NCBI RefSeq assembly: GCF_002976435.1
Contig: NZ_PUGF01000009.1
Span: 122,088-186,087 of the forward strand
Direction: 5' to 3'
DNA: 64,000 bases
Origin: Solimicrobium silvestre
Lineage (GTDB): Bacteria > Pseudomonadota > Gammaproteobacteria > Burkholderiales > Burkholderiaceae_D
Numbering within the stretch: position 1 is the first letter of the stretch; each line of letters starts with the position of its first letter. The position numbers were made by a program, and so were the translations under genes. The notes under the pieces are model-generated. The model made no database searches, was not told the DNA's origin, and worked only from the letters and a program-made list of their open reading frames with translations. Of this stretch, positions 30,560 to 40,512 are shown piece after piece.

Positions 30560-31369
30560 ATGTCCAGAATTAAAAATACTTTTGCCGAATTGGCAAAAAA
30601 TGGCCGTAAAGGCTTGATACCATTTATCACCGCCGGCGATCCAAGTCCAGCGATAACCGTGCAATTAATGCATGCTTTAGTACGCGGCGGAGCAGACATT
30701 ATCGAGCTCGGCGTACCATTTTCCGACCCAATGGCTGATGGTCCGGTGATTCAACGTGCTTCAGAACGTGCTTTAAAGCATGGTGTTGGACTAATTGATG
30801 TATTACAATGCGTTCGTGAATTCCGTGCGAGTAATAAAATAACACCGGTAGTATTAATGGGATACGCCAATCCTATTGAGCGCATGGGAATAGAATTATT
30901 TGTTTCTGAGTCAGCAAATGCTGGCGTAGATGGCGTGCTGGTAGTAGATTACCCTCCAGAAGAATGTGTTGCATATGCGGCTTGTATGAAAAAACACGGC
31001 TTGGATGTAATCTTTTTGTTGGCACCAACATCGACTGACCAGCGCATAGCGCAGGTTGCTCAAATTGCCAGCGGGTATGTGTATTATGTTTCGCTAAAAG
31101 GCGTCACCGGAAATAATGCAATTGATTTAAGTGAAGTTAATCGGATGTTGCCTAAGATTAAGCAACATGTGCAGGTGCCGGTAGCAGTTGGTTTTGGAGT
31201 TCGCGATGCGGCTACGGCTAAATTAATTTCTCATGTTGCCGATGCCGTTGTTATCGGTAGCCGGATTATTCAAGAGATTGAAACGCATGATGCAAACCTT
31301 GCACCGGATTTAATGCTTACATCGGTACAGGATTTTTTAAGCACTGTGCGGCAAGCAATGAATCAATAA
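30560..31369 (+). CDS. trpA: Tryptophan synthase alpha subunit
   Basis: 269 residues, standard length. It cleaves indole-3-glycerol phosphate to indole, which is passed through the tunnel to TrpB. Catalytic Glu in [19 protein letters not shown] (near 51) and Asp in [13 protein letters not shown] (near 130). Phosphate-binding loop [13 protein letters not shown] and IGSRIIQ late in the chain. A good Shine-Dalgarno (CAAGGAG) lies nine bases before the ATG. Confidence 0.97.
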   Translation: MSRIKNTFAELAKNGRKGLIPFITAGDPSPAITVQLMHALVRGGADIIELGVPFSDPMADGPVIQRASERALKHGVGLIDVLQCVREFRASNKITPVVLMGYANPIERMGIELFVSESANAGVDGVLVVDYPPEECVAYAACMKKHGLDVIFLLAPTSTDQRIAQVAQIASGYVYYVSLKGVTGNNAIDLSEVNRMLPKIKQHVQVPVAVGFGVRDAATAKLISHVADAVVIGSRIIQEIETHDANLAPDLMLTSVQDFLSTVRQAMNQ

Positions 31370-31419
31370 ATTGACCATGGCTGCATTCATAGGATGCAGC
31401 TAGTAAAGAGGAGAGAAAA

Positions 31420-32292
31420 ATGAGTTGGTTAGAAAAATTACTGCCACCACGAATTCAACGTAATGATGCTGGTACGCGCAAGTCCATCCCTGAAGGACTG
31501 TGGGTTAAGTGTCCTTCTTGCGAAGCGGTTTTGTATCGCTCCGATTTGGAAGTGAATTTGCATGTCTGCCCTAAATGCAGCCACCACATGCGGATTAGTG
31601 CACGTGAACGTTTGGATAGCTTGTTAGACGTTGGCGGCCATTATGAAATTGGCCAAGAAACTTTGCCAGTCGACACCTTGAAATTCAAAGACAGTAAAAA
31701 ATATCCTGACCGCTTAAAAGCTGCTATGGAATCCACTGGCGAAACCGACGCGTTAGTTGTAATTGGCGGCTCTATTATGAGTATGCCTGTCGTTGTTGCC
31801 TGTTTTGAATTCGGCTTCATGGCTGGTTCGATGGGTTCTGTCGTTGGTGAACGTTTTGTGCGTGGCGCTCAAGCGGCATTAGAACAAAAAGTTCCATTCA
31901 TCTGCATCACCGCGACTGGTGGCGCACGTATGCAAGAAGGCTTGTTGTCGTTAATGCAGATGGCTAAAACAACCGCGATGCTGACCAAACTGTCCGAGAA
32001 AAAATTGCCGTTTATTTCGGTATTAACTGATCCGACTACTGGCGGTGTTTCGGCTTCGTTTGCCTTCATGGGCGATGTCGTCATGGCTGAACCTAAAGCG
32101 TTAATCGGCTTTGCCGGTGCACGCGTGATTGAAAATACCGTGCGCGAAAAATTGCCGGAAGGGTTTCAGCGCTCTGAGTTTTTATTGACTAAGGGTGCGA
32201 TTGATATGATTGTAGATCGCCGTAAAATGCGTGAAGAAATCGCTAAATTACTCGCTTTATTACAAAGTCAGCCTGCAGAAGCGGTGGCATAA
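31420..32292 (+). CDS. accD: Acetyl-CoA carboxylase carboxyltransferase beta subunit
   Basis: 290 residues. With AccA it forms the carboxyltransferase that makes malonyl-CoA. An N-terminal zinc ribbon has two C-x2-C pairs (KCPSCEAVL and HVCPKCSHH, residues about 29-52). The crotonase-like carboxyltransferase fold follows with [31 protein letters not shown] and [18 protein letters not shown]. The gene follows trpA after 50 bases with an AGAGGAGAG ribosome site. The trpFBA-accD-folC order is shared with Pseudomonas and most Burkholderiales. Confidence 0.97.
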   Translation: MSWLEKLLPPRIQRNDAGTRKSIPEGLWVKCPSCEAVLYRSDLEVNLHVCPKCSHHMRISARERLDSLLDVGGHYEIGQETLPVDTLKFKDSKKYPDRLKAAMESTGETDALVVIGGSIMSMPVVVACFEFGFMAGSMGSVVGERFVRGAQAALEQKVPFICITATGGARMQEGLLSLMQMAKTTAMLTKLSEKKLPFISVLTDPTTGGVSASFAFMGDVVMAEPKALIGFAGARVIENTVREKLPEGFQRSEFLLTKGAIDMIVDRRKMREEIAKLLALLQSQPAEAVA

Positions 32293-32310
32293 GCCAGCTT
32301 AGTACCAAAT

Positions 32311-32336
32311 AAAACCACGGTGCGCCGTGGTTTTTT
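32311..32336 (+). terminator. Intrinsic terminator after accD
   Basis: AAACCACGG / CCGTGGTTT stem (9 bp) with loop TGCG and a TTTTTT run. It lies in the 62-base gap before folC, so folC is either attenuated or has its own promoter. Confidence 0.87.
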
Positions 32337-32354
32337 CATTACATCTTTAAAATA

Positions 32355-33653
32355 ATGACAAATATCAACACCACATCTCTGTCTACTTTAGCCGACTGGT
32401 TAGCTCATTTAGAAACCGCACATCCAACTGTCATCGAACTTGGCCTGCAGCGTGTAGGCTCCGTTCGCGATCGTTTGGGCATTCAATTTGAATGCCCGGT
32501 TATTATTGTCGGGGGCACTAACGGCAAAGGTTCTACCTGTGCGATGTTGGAATCAATCTTAATGCAAGGCGGCTATAAAGTCGGCTTGTACACGTCACCG
32601 CATTTAATTCATTTTAATGAACGGGCCAGAATCAATGGTGTATCCGTTGCGGATGCTGAATTCGTTAGCGCTTTTGAACAAGTAGAAGAAGCGAAGCAAG
32701 ATACATCATTGAGCTATTTTGAATTCACTATGCTGGCTTGCGTAAAAATCTTTGCCGATGCAAAACTCGATGTCGTGATATTAGAAGTCGGTTTAGGTGG
32801 TCGTTTAGACGCGGTGAATATATTTGATGCGGATGTCGCCATCATCACCAGCGTTGATATTGATCATGTTGAATATTTAGGCGACACCCGGGAAGCGATT
32901 GGATTTGAAAAAGCAGGGATTTTCCGGGCAGGGCGTACAGCCATTTGCTCTGACCCAGCTGCACCGCTTTCACTCATCGAACATGCGAATAAAATCGGCG
33001 CAGATTTATGGTTATTTAATCGTGACTTTAATTATTCTGGCGATAAGCAGCAATGGAATTTTGCCGGTCGTCAGCATCGCCGTCATTCACTCGCATATCC
33101 GAGCTTGCGTGGTGCAAACCAGTTATTAAATGCGTCTGCGGCATTAGCGGCATTAGAAGCTCTTCGCACCCGTTTGCCATTAGGTGCGCAGGAAGTTCGT
33201 AGTGGCTTGGTGATGGTTGATTTGCCAGGCAGATTCCAAGTGCTGCCAGGGGTGCCGGCTGTGGTTTTGGATGTGGCGCATAATCCTCATGCGGCGGCTA
33301 CTTTGCATCAAAACCTGGATAATATGGGTTTTCATGCTTACACCTATGCAGTATTTGGAGCGATGCAAGATAAAGATATTGCAGGTGTTATCAGTCAGTT
33401 AAAAAATCAGATAGATCACTGGTGCTTAACAGACCTGCCGCTGCCTCGTGGCGCTACGGCGGAGCACATTCAGAGCCTATTAACTGAGCAAAATGTTGTA
33501 AATGACAAGGATCATAGTATTCAATGCTTTGAAAATCCAGCTTCCGCCTACACTTATGCCGTAAGTAAAGCAGGGGAAAATGATAGAATAGTGGTTTTCG
33601 GCTCATTCTTAACTGTTGCGGGTGTAATTCAGCAACGAAATGAGCAGCAATGA
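32355..33653 (+). CDS. folC: Folylpolyglutamate synthase / dihydrofolate synthase
   Basis: 432 residues of the Mur-ligase-like family. It adds glutamate to dihydropteroate and further glutamates to folates. ATP P-loop GGTNGKGSTCAMLES near residue 53, then TSPHLIHFNERARING, the metal-binding LEVGLGGRLDAVNIFD and VDIDHVEYLGDTREAIGFEKAGI. The C-terminal ligase domain has VVLDVAHNPHAA. It complements folP elsewhere in the window. Start ATG 32355 begins the conserved N-terminal helix (TLADWLAHLET). Confidence 0.96.
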   Translation: MTNINTTSLSTLADWLAHLETAHPTVIELGLQRVGSVRDRLGIQFECPVIIVGGTNGKGSTCAMLESILMQGGYKVGLYTSPHLIHFNERARINGVSVADAEFVSAFEQVEEAKQDTSLSYFEFTMLACVKIFADAKLDVVILEVGLGGRLDAVNIFDADVAIITSVDIDHVEYLGDTREAIGFEKAGIFRAGRTAICSDPAAPLSLIEHANKIGADLWLFNRDFNYSGDKQQWNFAGRQHRRHSLAYPSLRGANQLLNASAALAALEALRTRLPLGAQEVRSGLVMVDLPGRFQVLPGVPAVVLDVAHNPHAAATLHQNLDNMGFHAYTYAVFGAMQDKDIAGVISQLKNQIDHWCLTDLPLPRGATAEHIQSLLTEQNVVNDKDHSIQCFENPASAYTYAVSKAGENDRIVVFGSFLTVAGVIQQRNEQQ

Positions 33654-33724
33654 CGCTGAAAATGGCTGGTTACGACGTTGTTTTTAATTCTGTATTTTAA
33701 TCATTAATTAAACTGAAATTACGC

Positions 33725-34657
33725 ATGAGCTTGTTTTCAATTTTTAGTAAAAAACAACCCGAAGTGACTTCCGTTGCCGAAGCTTTAGCTGGAACGGCTG
33801 ATGCCACACCCGCTAAATCAAAAAGCCGTAAATCAGATACGCGACACACAGATGCACAAAATGAGCAGTTGGTGCCTGAAAAAAAACGGGCTCGACGCCG
33901 TTTAATCGGTGCCATTGCCATGGTGTTAGCAGTAGTTATTGGTTTGCCTATGGTGCTTGATTCAGAACCTAAGCCATTAAATAAAAACATCGTTATACAA
34001 ATTCCATCTAAGGATGCAACGGTCGCTTCTCTGGATCCGAAAGAAGAGATTGTCCAGAATGGGCTACAAGTTGACACGCCGATACCAGCACCTACAGCAC
34101 CTAAACAGCCGTCAGTGCCGCCAGTTGCTAAAGCTGCGCCAGATACAAGAACAATTACACCTGTAACGACTGTGGCGGAAGCCGCGCCTAAAACAAGCAA
34201 GCCAGAACCGAAGATTGAAACTAAGGCCGAAGCCAAAGTTGAAACAGCGCATTCCAGTGAAATGGTTGCTAAGAAAGAGGCGGCAGCCAAACCTAAAGCC
34301 GAATCTAAAGCTGACTTTAAAGCCGACCCTAAACCTTCCGATTCGCACGTCACCAGCGCCGATGAATCAGCTCGAGCGATGGCCATTTTAGGTGGTGCTG
34401 ACACTAGCGCTAAAGCAACTGCCGTAACGTCTCGTATTGTCGTACAGGTTGGCGCGTTTGCGACCCAAGAAAAAGTAAATGAATTACAAAGCAAATTAAC
34501 GTCTGCAGGGTTCAAATCCTTTACTCAAAAAGTAGCGACTGATTCTGGCGATAAAATTCGCGTAAGAATCGGCCCTTTTTCTGATAAAGACGCTGCTGAT
34601 AAAGTTAAAACGCAATTGGAGAAATTAGGATTAACCGGTAAGTTGGTTCCCCTGTAG
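33725..34657 (+). CDS. SPOR-domain cell-division-associated protein (DedD-like)
   Basis: 310 residues with the topology of DedD/FtsN-like proteins. A short cytoplasmic N-terminus of about 57 residues is followed by one membrane helix (near 58-78) and a long periplasmic linker rich in Lys, Ala, Glu and Pro. A C-terminal SPOR domain runs from about 235 (VVQVGAFATQEKVNELQSKL...IRVRIGPFSDKDAADKV). SPOR domains bind denuded septal peptidoglycan. The folC-dedD-cvpA-purF order is the classic one. The linker is low complexity; an antisense open frame across it is an artefact of this composition. Confidence 0.88.
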   Translation: MSLFSIFSKKQPEVTSVAEALAGTADATPAKSKSRKSDTRHTDAQNEQLVPEKKRARRRLIGAIAMVLAVVIGLPMVLDSEPKPLNKNIVIQIPSKDATVASLDPKEEIVQNGLQVDTPIPAPTAPKQPSVPPVAKAAPDTRTITPVTTVAEAAPKTSKPEPKIETKAEAKVETAHSSEMVAKKEAAAKPKAESKADFKADPKPSDSHVTSADESARAMAILGGADTSAKATAVTSRIVVQVGAFATQEKVNELQSKLTSAGFKSFTQKVATDSGDKIRVRIGPFSDKDAADKVKTQLEKLGLTGKLVPL

Positions 34658-34675
34658 TGTAACGACATTATTTGT

Positions 34676-35158
34676 ATGACTTTATTCGATTACCTGGTTT
34701 TATTTATATTAATTACATCAATCATCATCAGTACCATGCGCGGCCTGTTAAAGGAAATTTTATCCCTCGCCAGTTGGGTAATCGCTTTCTTGGTTGCTAA
34801 CGCTTATGGTGCACAACTAGCTGAATTCATCCCACTGACCGAACAATCAATCCGACTGATAACGGCATTTGTTTCCTTGTTCATTGGCGTACGTTTGCTA
34901 ATGTGGTTATTGACAATGGCACTCGACAGCATCATTACAGCGAGCGGATTAAAGTCGGTGGATAGAAGTTTAGGTAGCTTATTTGGCGCAGCGCGCGGTT
35001 GCGTGATTGTGTTGGCTTTAACGTTTGTGTGCGGAATGACAAATCTACCGCAACAAGCATTTTGGCGAGAAGCATTTTTTAGGCCAACTGTAGAAACAGC
35101 GGCATTGGTCGTTAAACCATTATTGCCGGGCTCATTTGCACGGTATGTCAATTTTTAA
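34676..35158 (+). CDS. cvpA: CvpA family inner-membrane protein
   Basis: 160 residues with four predicted helices. The conserved N-terminal stretch (FDYLVLFILITSIIISTMRGLLKEILSLASWVIAF, here quoted by its ends FDYLVLF and ILSLASW) and GSLFGAARGCVIVLAL match CvpA, named for colicin V production and linked to envelope homeostasis. It sits between the DedD-like gene and purF, the standard place. No enzymatic motif. Spacing of 18 bases from the upstream gene and 22 to purF indicates one operon. Confidence 0.92.
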   Translation: MTLFDYLVLFILITSIIISTMRGLLKEILSLASWVIAFLVANAYGAQLAEFIPLTEQSIRLITAFVSLFIGVRLLMWLLTMALDSIITASGLKSVDRSLGSLFGAARGCVIVLALTFVCGMTNLPQQAFWREAFFRPTVETAALVVKPLLPGSFARYVNF

Positions 35159-35180
35159 TTCATTGTTTTAGGAGTCCACC

Positions 35181-36698
35181 ATGTGTGGGATAGTCGGCGT
35201 AGTTTCAAATAGTATGGTCAACCAAGTGATTTACGATGCACTGTTATTGTTGCAGCATCGTGGTCAAGATGCTGCAGGTATCGCAACCAATCACAGCAGT
35301 TCGTTTGCTATGCATAAAGCAAATGGCTTGGTGCGAGATGTTTTCCGTACTCGCAATATGCGTTCTTTACCGGGCAATGTCGGTATCGGTCATGTGCGTT
35401 ACCCAACCGCTGGATCAACCAGCGAAGAAGAGGCACAACCGTTTTATGTGAATGCCCCATTCGGCATTACGTTGGCGCATAACGGTAACCTGACCAATGC
35501 TGAACAGTTGAAAATTGAACTGTTCAAAAATGATCGTCGCCACATCAATACCGATTCCGATTCGGAAGTGTTATTGAATGTGTTAGCGCATGAAATTCAA
35601 CAAGCTACCAGTTCCTACTCGTTAGATCCGGCAACTCTGTTTGGTGCAATTGCACGCTTGCATAACCGGGTACGTGGTGCTTATGCGGTGGTTGCGCAAA
35701 TTGCCGGTTTCGGTTTGTTAGCGTTCCGCGATCCTTACGGTATTCGCCCTTTATGCCTTGGCGTATTGGAAACAGACAAAGGCGATGAATACATGATCGC
35801 CAGCGAATCTGTTGCCTTGGAAGGTTTGGGCTTTAGATTTGTCCGCGATGTTGAACCTGGTGAAGCGATCTTTATTGATGAAGATCACAAACTGTACAGT
35901 CAACAATGTGCTGAAAATCCTAGTCTTAATCCGTGTGCCTTTGAGTATGTCTACTTGGCACGTCCGGATTCAATAATCGACGGTGCTTCGGTGTATGCGA
36001 CGCGTCTTAAAATGGGCGAATACTTGGCAGAACAAGTGCGTCATCATATGGCTTCCGGTGCCATTGACGTGGTTATGCCGATCCCTGATACATCGCGCCC
36101 ATCGGCAATGCAATTAGCGCTTAAATTGAACCTGGATTATCGCGAAGGTTTTATTAAAAACCGCTACATTGGCCGTACGTTTATCATGCCGGGTAATGTG
36201 TCACGTCGTAAATCGGTACGTCAGAAACTCAACGCAATCGGTTCTGAATTTAAAGGCAAATCGGTATTGCTGGTGGATGACTCCATTGTACGCGGCACAA
36301 CTAGTCGTGAAATCGTTCAAATGGCCCGTGAATCCGGCGCAACCCGGGTTATTTTTGCTTCTGCAGCACCTCCGGTTAAATTCCCGAATGTGTACGGTAT
36401 TGATATGCCAACCCGTCAAGAGTTGATTGCCTATGGCCGCAGTAATGAAGAAATCTGCCGTGAAATTACGGCCGATGCATTGGTCTACCAGGAAGTATCA
36501 GCCATGCGTCGCGCAATTGCTGATGTGAATCCACGTCTTACTAGCTTGGAAGCGTCTTGTTTTGACGGCGAATACATTACTGGCGATATTACCCGTGATT
36601 ATTTGGATAGATTGGAAGCTGCGCGCAATAGCCCGAATTCGATGACTGAAGATGGCGTACCTTCACAATTAAATTTAAATTTAGCTAAAGGCGAATAG
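35181..36698 (+). CDS. purF: Amidophosphoribosyltransferase
   Basis: 505 residues. First committed step of purine synthesis: it transfers glutamine-derived ammonia to PRPP. The N-terminal nucleophile Cys is residue 2 (MCGIVGVVS), exposed after Met removal; there is no propeptide. The glutaminase domain has HRGQDAAGI and GHVRYPTAGS. The phosphoribosyltransferase domain has the PRPP loop VLLVDDSIVRGTTSREIV near residue 365. Good ribosome site TTAGGAG before the ATG. A PLP enzyme gene follows after five bases. Confidence 0.97.
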   Translation: MCGIVGVVSNSMVNQVIYDALLLLQHRGQDAAGIATNHSSSFAMHKANGLVRDVFRTRNMRSLPGNVGIGHVRYPTAGSTSEEEAQPFYVNAPFGITLAHNGNLTNAEQLKIELFKNDRRHINTDSDSEVLLNVLAHEIQQATSSYSLDPATLFGAIARLHNRVRGAYAVVAQIAGFGLLAFRDPYGIRPLCLGVLETDKGDEYMIASESVALEGLGFRFVRDVEPGEAIFIDEDHKLYSQQCAENPSLNPCAFEYVYLARPDSIIDGASVYATRLKMGEYLAEQVRHHMASGAIDVVMPIPDTSRPSAMQLALKLNLDYREGFIKNRYIGRTFIMPGNVSRRKSVRQKLNAIGSEFKGKSVLLVDDSIVRGTTSREIVQMARESGATRVIFASAAPPVKFPNVYGIDMPTRQELIAYGRSNEEICREITADALVYQEVSAMRRAIADVNPRLTSLEASCFDGEYITGDITRDYLDRLEAARNSPNSMTEDGVPSQLNLNLAKGE

Positions 36699-36703
36699 TT
36701 CCT

Positions 36704-37933
36704 ATGGCCGGATTCACCACCACGATTTTGCATAATGATCGCCAGAGTTTAATTGAACATGGTTCTGTTCATAAGCCGATTCACACCGCGGTGACCTACG
36801 GGTATTCCGATGCGCGTGAGTTGGCTGAGGTGTTTCAAGGCAAAAAAAGTGGTTACCGTTATGGTAGACAGGGGAATCCGACCGTAACAGCGTTAGAAGA
36901 CAAGCTCACAAAAATGGAAGACGGCGTAGCCAGCCTGTGTTTTGCCAGTGGTATGGCAGCCATCGGCGCGCTACCGTTAGCGTTATTAAAGTCGGGAGAC
37001 CACGTTGTTTCGTCGGCTTTTTTGTTTGGCAATACCAGTAATTTATGGCAAACAGCAGCTAATTTGGGTGTTGAGGTCAGCTTTGTTGATGCCACTAATG
37101 TTGCTAATGTCGAAGCGGCCATAACGAAGGCAACGCGCATGGTGTTTGTAGAAACCATCGCTAATCCACGTACCCAAGTTGTTGATTTGGCTCAAATTGG
37201 CGCACTTTGTCAGGCACGTGGAATTCTATTTGTGGTGGATAACACCATGACTTCGCCTTATCTGTTCCGCCCTAAAGCTGTTGGCGCAGGTCTGGTGATT
37301 AATTCTTTAACTAAAGCAATATCAGGGCATGGTGATGTCTTGGGCGGCTGTATTACCGATACTGGCGCGTATGACTGGCGTAACTATCCGAATATAGCAG
37401 TCAACTTTCAAAAGCAAGCGGTGCAGCAATGGGGAATTGCCCAGTTGCGCGCTAAATCTTTACGTGATTTTGGCGCTTGTTTGTCGCCCGATGCGGCACA
37501 TCAAATTGCCATCGGTGCCGAAACTATGGCACTCCGAATTGATCGTCAATGTAGCAATACTAGTCAGCTAACAGAAATGTTGGCCGCACATCCAAAAGTA
37601 GCAGCAGTCTATTATCCTGGCCTGAAAAATCACCCTCAACATGGTTTGGCAAGTGAATTATTCAAAGCGCAGGGTTCTATTTTTAGTTTTGAATTAAACG
37701 CCGATATCGACTGTTTTGATTTTTTAAATCACCTAAAAATTGCCATCTCCGCAACCCACCTGGGCGATAATCGCACCTTGATTATTCCTGTAGCACACAC
37801 CATTTTCTTTGAAATGGGTGCCGAACGTCGTGCTGCAATGGGTATTGCCGAGTCGTTGATTCGTGTTTCCGTTGGCATTGAAGATCCTGCCGATTTGTTA
37901 TCTGATTTCAAGCAAGCCTTAGAGCTTTCCTGA
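36704..37933 (+). CDS. PLP-dependent Cys/Met metabolism enzyme (cystathionine gamma-synthase family)
   Basis: 409 residues of the trans-sulfuration fold-type I PLP family. YRYGRQGNPTVTALEDKL carries the tyrosine/arginine that contact PLP of the neighbouring subunit. The PLP lysine is in INSLTKAISGHGDVLGG near residue 205, and FVVDNTMTSPYLFRP holds the PLP-ring aspartate. By position after purF one expects MetZ (O-succinylhomoserine sulfhydrylase), but the N-terminus (MAGFTTTILHNDRQ) looks different from the MetZ sequences I can recall. I therefore leave the reaction open between sulfhydrylase, gamma-synthase and lyase. It is only five bases after purF, so cotranscribed. Confidence 0.85.
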   Translation: MAGFTTTILHNDRQSLIEHGSVHKPIHTAVTYGYSDARELAEVFQGKKSGYRYGRQGNPTVTALEDKLTKMEDGVASLCFASGMAAIGALPLALLKSGDHVVSSAFLFGNTSNLWQTAANLGVEVSFVDATNVANVEAAITKATRMVFVETIANPRTQVVDLAQIGALCQARGILFVVDNTMTSPYLFRPKAVGAGLVINSLTKAISGHGDVLGGCITDTGAYDWRNYPNIAVNFQKQAVQQWGIAQLRAKSLRDFGACLSPDAAHQIAIGAETMALRIDRQCSNTSQLTEMLAAHPKVAAVYYPGLKNHPQHGLASELFKAQGSIFSFELNADIDCFDFLNHLKIAISATHLGDNRTLIIPVAHTIFFEMGAERRAAMGIAESLIRVSVGIEDPADLLSDFKQALELS

Positions 37934-37979
37934 AACTCGTTGAAATTCACCGAAGCTAGCTGTCCCTTTTAGGATAACC

Positions 37980-40454
37980 ATGTTACTGCAATCCCTACGC
38001 ATGACTTGGCGCGATTGGCGTGCCGGTGAATTACATTTTCTGTTAATCGCTTTAGTGATTGCCGTCGGTGCGCTCAGTTCCGTCGGCTTTTTTGTTGATC
38101 GGGTTAGCAGCGGTTTGCAACGCGATGCCAATCAATTGTTGGGCGCTGATTTGGTGATTAGCTCTGACGCACCGATCGGTAACAATCTGCGGGAGCCAAC
38201 CAAAGGCTTACAACAAGCCGAAACCGCCAGCTTTGTCAGCATGGCTGTGAATAATGATGAGTCACTCAGCAAATTAGTGTCCGTTAAATCAGTTTCAGCT
38301 CAATATCCGTTGCGCGGTCACCTTACTTTAGACAGCGGTATTGCTCAGCAGCAGATTCCCGCATCGGGCACGGTCTGGGTTGATCAAGCCGTATTAACTG
38401 CGCTAAACACCCAACTCGGACAACGCCTTAAACTAGGTGACCAATTTTTCACCGTCAGCCATTTGATCCAAAACGAACCCGATCGCGGTTCAGCCTTCAT
38501 TAATTTTGCTCCTCGAGTGATGTTGGCGGAAAGCGATTTAGCCGCAACTAACTTAATCCAGCCTGGCTCACGGGTAACTTATCGGCTGATGTTATCGGGC
38601 GCCGCCAAGCAAGTCAGTGCAACGCAAAAGACACTGGTAAAAATGATTGAAAGCCAGCAGTTAAAAGGCGTGAATTTAGAATCGCTGGAAACTGGCCGGC
38701 CAGAAATGAGCTCTACGCTAGACCGAGCCAAACAATTCTTATCCTTAGTTAGCTTGCTATCAGCGATGCTGGCCGCATTAGCGATTGCCTTGGCTGCACG
38801 CCGTTTTATGTTACGCCATATTGATGCTTGCGCCATGTTGCGTTGCCTGGGCATGACGCAAACACAAGTCACAACATTGTTTTTGATTGAATTTTTTACG
38901 CTAGGACTCGTCGCCAGCTTACTTGGCGCAGCGTTGGGCTACTTTGGACATTTAGCCTTACTCATCTGGTTGGGCAGTTTTATCAGTACCACTTTACCGG
39001 AACCCTCTGTATTACCGGCATTGCAGGGGATTGCGATCGGCATGTTGTTGTTGATCGGTTTCGCCATTCCACCTATTTTGCAACTGCGCAATGTTCCACA
39101 TAACTTGATGGTGCGGCGCGAAACCGGTACGCCCCAAGCGCATACCATCTTCGCCTATCTGATTGGTGTCGTCATGTTTGCGATTTTGCTGGTCTGGCAA
39201 ACCGGCAACGTTAAATTAGCGGGCTTTACCTTGCTGGGATTTTTAGTCGGCATGCTCGTTTTTGCAGTATGTGCCTGGGCTTTTTTACGCGCGATGAAAC
39301 TCATGCGAGGCTGGTTTCATTTTCCGGCTTGGCGCTTCGCCATTAACGCATTGCAACGCCGTCCGGTTGCGAGCATCGTCCAAGTCGTGGCCTTGTCCTT
39401 GGGGCTAATGGCTTTATTGTTGCTGACTGCTATACGCGCCGATTTGCTGTCTGCCTGGCAGCAGGCAACGCCGGCTAACGCACCAAATCAATTCATTATT
39501 AACATTTTGCCGGAACAAAAAGAACCGATTGCTGCGCTGCTTGCTCAACACAAAGTAGACAATCCTGCGCTCTATCCGATGATACGTGGCCGTTTAATTG
39601 CCGTAAATGCCACATCAATTAGTGCTAAAGATTTTGAAGCCGACAACGCCAAGCGCATGATTGAGCGTGAATTTAACCTGTCAACAATGGCCCAAATGCA
39701 AAGCCATAACCGCTTAATTTCCGGTCAATGGTTTTCCGGCGACAAGCCAGAAGCATCTGTAGAAGAGGGCATCGCCAAAACGCTGCGCTTAAAACTAGGT
39801 GATAAATTGCGCTTTGATGTAGCGGGGCAGCAAATGGACGTGGATATTACCAGCATCCGTAAATTGGACTGGGGCTCGATGCAAGTCAATTTCTTTGTGA
39901 TTATCAATCCCAAAAGCGCCGTTGGCTTGCCGCAAACTTTTATTACGGCTTTCCATCTGCCTGCCAATCAACCGGGGTTAATCGCCGAATTATCACGTGA
40001 CTACCCGAATTTAACCATTGTTGATACCGGCGCGGTGCTGCTTCAGTTGCAGCACGTGTTGGATCAGGTTGTCGCTGCTGTGCAATTTTTATTCTTATTT
40101 ACCTTGGCTTGCGGTTTACTGGTGTTGTATGCGGCGCTACAAAGTTCCCAGCAACAACGCTTGCAAGAAGCCAGTTTATTGCGTGCGTTAGGCGCATCCA
40201 AAAAGCAACTTTCCCAAGCGCAATGGATAGAATATGGCTTGCTGGGTAGTTTGGCCGGCTTGCTGGCAGCAAGTGGCGCGGCAGCAATCGGCTGGGTGTT
40301 GGCACATCAAGTGTTTGAATTTGCTTTCCATCCAAGCCCGGTATTATGGCTGTTTGGTTTAGTCGCAGGAGCACTGTGTGCCTTAATTGGCGGCTGGCTA
40401 GGTTTGCGGCATATATTGCGGCAACCGCCATTATTAAGCCTGCGCGAAGCATGA
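37980..40454 (+). CDS. FtsX-type ABC transporter permease (YbbP-like)
   Basis: 824 residues. The N-terminal helix is followed by a large periplasmic domain, three helices around 255-375, two to four central helices, a second periplasmic domain, and three C-terminal helices. This gives the duplicated MacB/FtsX layout of YbbP-like permeases, which work with YbbA-type ATPases on lipoprotein or lipid export. Conserved FtsX-like stretches: MLRHIDACAMLRCLGMTQTQV and LQEASLLRALGASKKQLSQAQWIEYGLLG. No ATPase partner gene is adjacent in the window, although ybbA usually precedes ybbP. Substrate unknown. Confidence 0.88.
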   Translation: MLLQSLRMTWRDWRAGELHFLLIALVIAVGALSSVGFFVDRVSSGLQRDANQLLGADLVISSDAPIGNNLREPTKGLQQAETASFVSMAVNNDESLSKLVSVKSVSAQYPLRGHLTLDSGIAQQQIPASGTVWVDQAVLTALNTQLGQRLKLGDQFFTVSHLIQNEPDRGSAFINFAPRVMLAESDLAATNLIQPGSRVTYRLMLSGAAKQVSATQKTLVKMIESQQLKGVNLESLETGRPEMSSTLDRAKQFLSLVSLLSAMLAALAIALAARRFMLRHIDACAMLRCLGMTQTQVTTLFLIEFFTLGLVASLLGAALGYFGHLALLIWLGSFISTTLPEPSVLPALQGIAIGMLLLIGFAIPPILQLRNVPHNLMVRRETGTPQAHTIFAYLIGVVMFAILLVWQTGNVKLAGFTLLGFLVGMLVFAVCAWAFLRAMKLMRGWFHFPAWRFAINALQRRPVASIVQVVALSLGLMALLLLTAIRADLLSAWQQATPANAPNQFIINILPEQKEPIAALLAQHKVDNPALYPMIRGRLIAVNATSISAKDFEADNAKRMIEREFNLSTMAQMQSHNRLISGQWFSGDKPEASVEEGIAKTLRLKLGDKLRFDVAGQQMDVDITSIRKLDWGSMQVNFFVIINPKSAVGLPQTFITAFHLPANQPGLIAELSRDYPNLTIVDTGAVLLQLQHVLDQVVAAVQFLFLFTLACGLLVLYAALQSSQQQRLQEASLLRALGASKKQLSQAQWIEYGLLGSLAGLLAASGAAAIGWVLAHQVFEFAFHPSPVLWLFGLVAGALCALIGGWLGLRHILRQPPLLSLREA

Positions 40455-40512
40455 AAGTTGCCTCATTTTTTGCAAAATTTCTTTTATATCTATTTAACTT
40501 ATCTCTGATTCA

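Noticed and set aside
33697..34515. Long minus-strand open frame (272 codons) antisense to the SPOR protein gene
   Set aside because: Its sequence is a low-complexity Ala/Ser/Val mirror of the KAE-rich linker on the other strand, with no family-like motif or ribosome site. The plus-strand gene has clear membrane and SPOR domains.
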